From the NCBI RefSeq assembly GCF_964340395.1, contig NC_135568.1:14752776-14816775 (forward strand): a stretch of 64,000 nucleotides of DNA. Reading direction: 5' to 3'. The position numbers and the translations under genes were made by a program. This stretch comes from Glandiceps talaboti. Lineage: Eukaryota > Hemichordata > Enteropneusta > Spengelidae. Shown one piece after another: positions 62,980-64,000 of this stretch; position 1 is the first letter of the stretch, and the number at the start of each line of letters is the position of its first letter. A model generated the notes under the pieces. The model did no database searches, had not been told where the DNA came from, and was given only the letters and a program-made list of their open reading frames with translations.

Positions 62980-63430
62980 ATCACCTTGACATGTTGAAAT
63001 AACACCAGATAGCACTTTTTTAGTCCTTAATTTCAAAACCTTCTAGCTAGGGGAGGGGGAACCACACTCCTGTACCTTCCCCACTTGGCTCCCTCAGATT
63101 TCTATTCAGTTTTACTGCCTACTTCCTGTACCCACCCCCACTCTGCTCTATTGTATTTTGATTAAAAAAAGTGTTGTTTCCAACTTGACATGTTAGCCTC
63201 ACAAAGCATTCTTTTAGTTCTTCAATTTCAAAAGTTTCTAGGGGTACCCATTCCCACACTGCTCCCGTGTATTGTGATTCAAATTTTAACTCGAGTCATA
63301 TTGATACAACCTCAACATGTTAAAATAATACCAAAAAGCATTCTTTCTTTTAGAACTTGAATTTCAAAAATCTCCAGGGTCAAGAGGGGAACCCCTCTTC
63401 CGTACTCTCCCCCACTTGGCTCCCTCAAAC
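62980..63430. repeat. Minisatellite of long degenerate units
   Basis: About three diverged units, each with a GACATGTT or CAACATGTT start, a CATTCTTTTAG-type stretch, AATTTCAAAA and a C-rich CCCCACTTGGCTCCCTCA end. This is noncoding upstream or intron sequence of the AS3MT-like gene. Confidence 0.55.
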
Positions 63431-63739
63431 TTCTATTCTCTCTCTCTATATATATATATAGTTTTGTTTTGGGGCTTGGGGGGGGGGGGGAGTAATTGCT
63501 GTACCCCTACTTGGCAAAACAAAAAATTGCTGTGTAGTTGCTCTCGGAAAAAATATTTGCTTTCATATGGTGGTTGAAAAAATAATTTGTTGTTGGTCCA
63601 AATCCCCCAGCCCCTCTCCCCGAAATCAAATAGTTTACCCCTTATATGAGATAAAAACCTGCCTCGAGTTGTACGTAGTGTAGATTAGGCGTTTCCTGTC
63701 AAGGTAATGCATGAATCAGCAGAATTACCACTTTACAGG

Positions 63740-63990
63740 GTCAGCACAGTGATGACCCCCCAGATAGTATCCACAGTGCCAGCATAGTATTGCGTCCCAA
63801 ATAGTATCCACCGGGTCACCGGGTCGCTCACCACAGTGATGACCCTCTGACAGTATATACACGTTCATCGCTATGATGGCCCTCTACTGTATTTACAATG
63901 TCTTCACAGCGATTGCCTTCTACAATATTTACAGGCTCATAACAGTAATGAGATCCTGACATTGTGTAGAGGATATACCAGAGATGATAC
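63740..63990. repeat. Degenerate tandem repeat of about 45 bp units
   Basis: Recurring CACAGTGATGACCC(T/C)C followed by an ACAGTAT(A/C) stretch, at least five units with substitutions, running to the window edge. Confidence 0.55.
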
Positions 63991-64000
63991 TACAGTAATA

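Overview
This is nuclear DNA of an animal, almost certainly a marine invertebrate, not a microbe or virus. The evidence is AT-rich sequence, minus-strand genes split into small exons with GT-AG introns, dense di-, tri- and tetranucleotide microsatellites, tRNA-derived SINEs, degraded non-LTR retrotransposon pieces and several families of short inverted-repeat (MITE-like) elements. The gene content (an HYR-PLAT polycystin-1-like receptor, small PH-domain proteins and an AS3MT-family methyltransferase) fits an invertebrate deuterostome such as a hemichordate or amphioxus, or a lophotrochozoan. Sequence alone does not settle which.

Four genes can be assembled, all on the minus strand. (1) Positions 4631-23276: a polycystin-1-like receptor of about 1,100 residues. 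From exon 2 to the stop, 16 exons join in one unbroken frame: HYR domain with a microsatellite-encoded serine tract, HYR-like segment, REJ/GAIN-type stalk, GPS cleavage site, first membrane helix, PLAT domain, then four more predicted helices. It stops there. The TOP domain and the six channel-type helices of full polycystin-1 are absent, and a polyadenylation signal follows. A signal-peptide exon at 23201-23276 probably starts it, but one linking exon is missing from the model. (2) and (3) Positions 31588-37540 and 42878-45001: two tandem three-exon genes for small PH-domain proteins of about 167 and 196 residues. Exons 1 and 2 have identical lengths (46 and 283 nt) and identical intron phases, although the proteins have diverged strongly. 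(4) Positions 54761-61995: the 3' seven exons of an arsenite-methyltransferase (AS3MT) family gene, whose N-terminal exons lie beyond the window. It keeps the SAM-binding motif and two conserved cysteines, but the catalytic cysteine of the GECLGG motif is glycine.

Layout: 1-4.6 kb, repeats downstream of the receptor; 4.6-23.3 kb, the receptor gene, whose introns hold MITEs, SINEs, microsatellites and one possible plus-strand exon; 23.3-31.6 kb, gene-free repeats; 31.6-45 kb, the PH pair; 45-54.6 kb, gene-free and dominated by a 3 kb composite inverted-repeat structure; 54.6-62 kb, the AS3MT-like gene; 62-64 kb, minisatellites. The four genes do not form an evident pathway. The receptor is a cell-surface, self-cleaving protein, and the PH proteins would act at membranes, but nothing in the sequence links them functionally.
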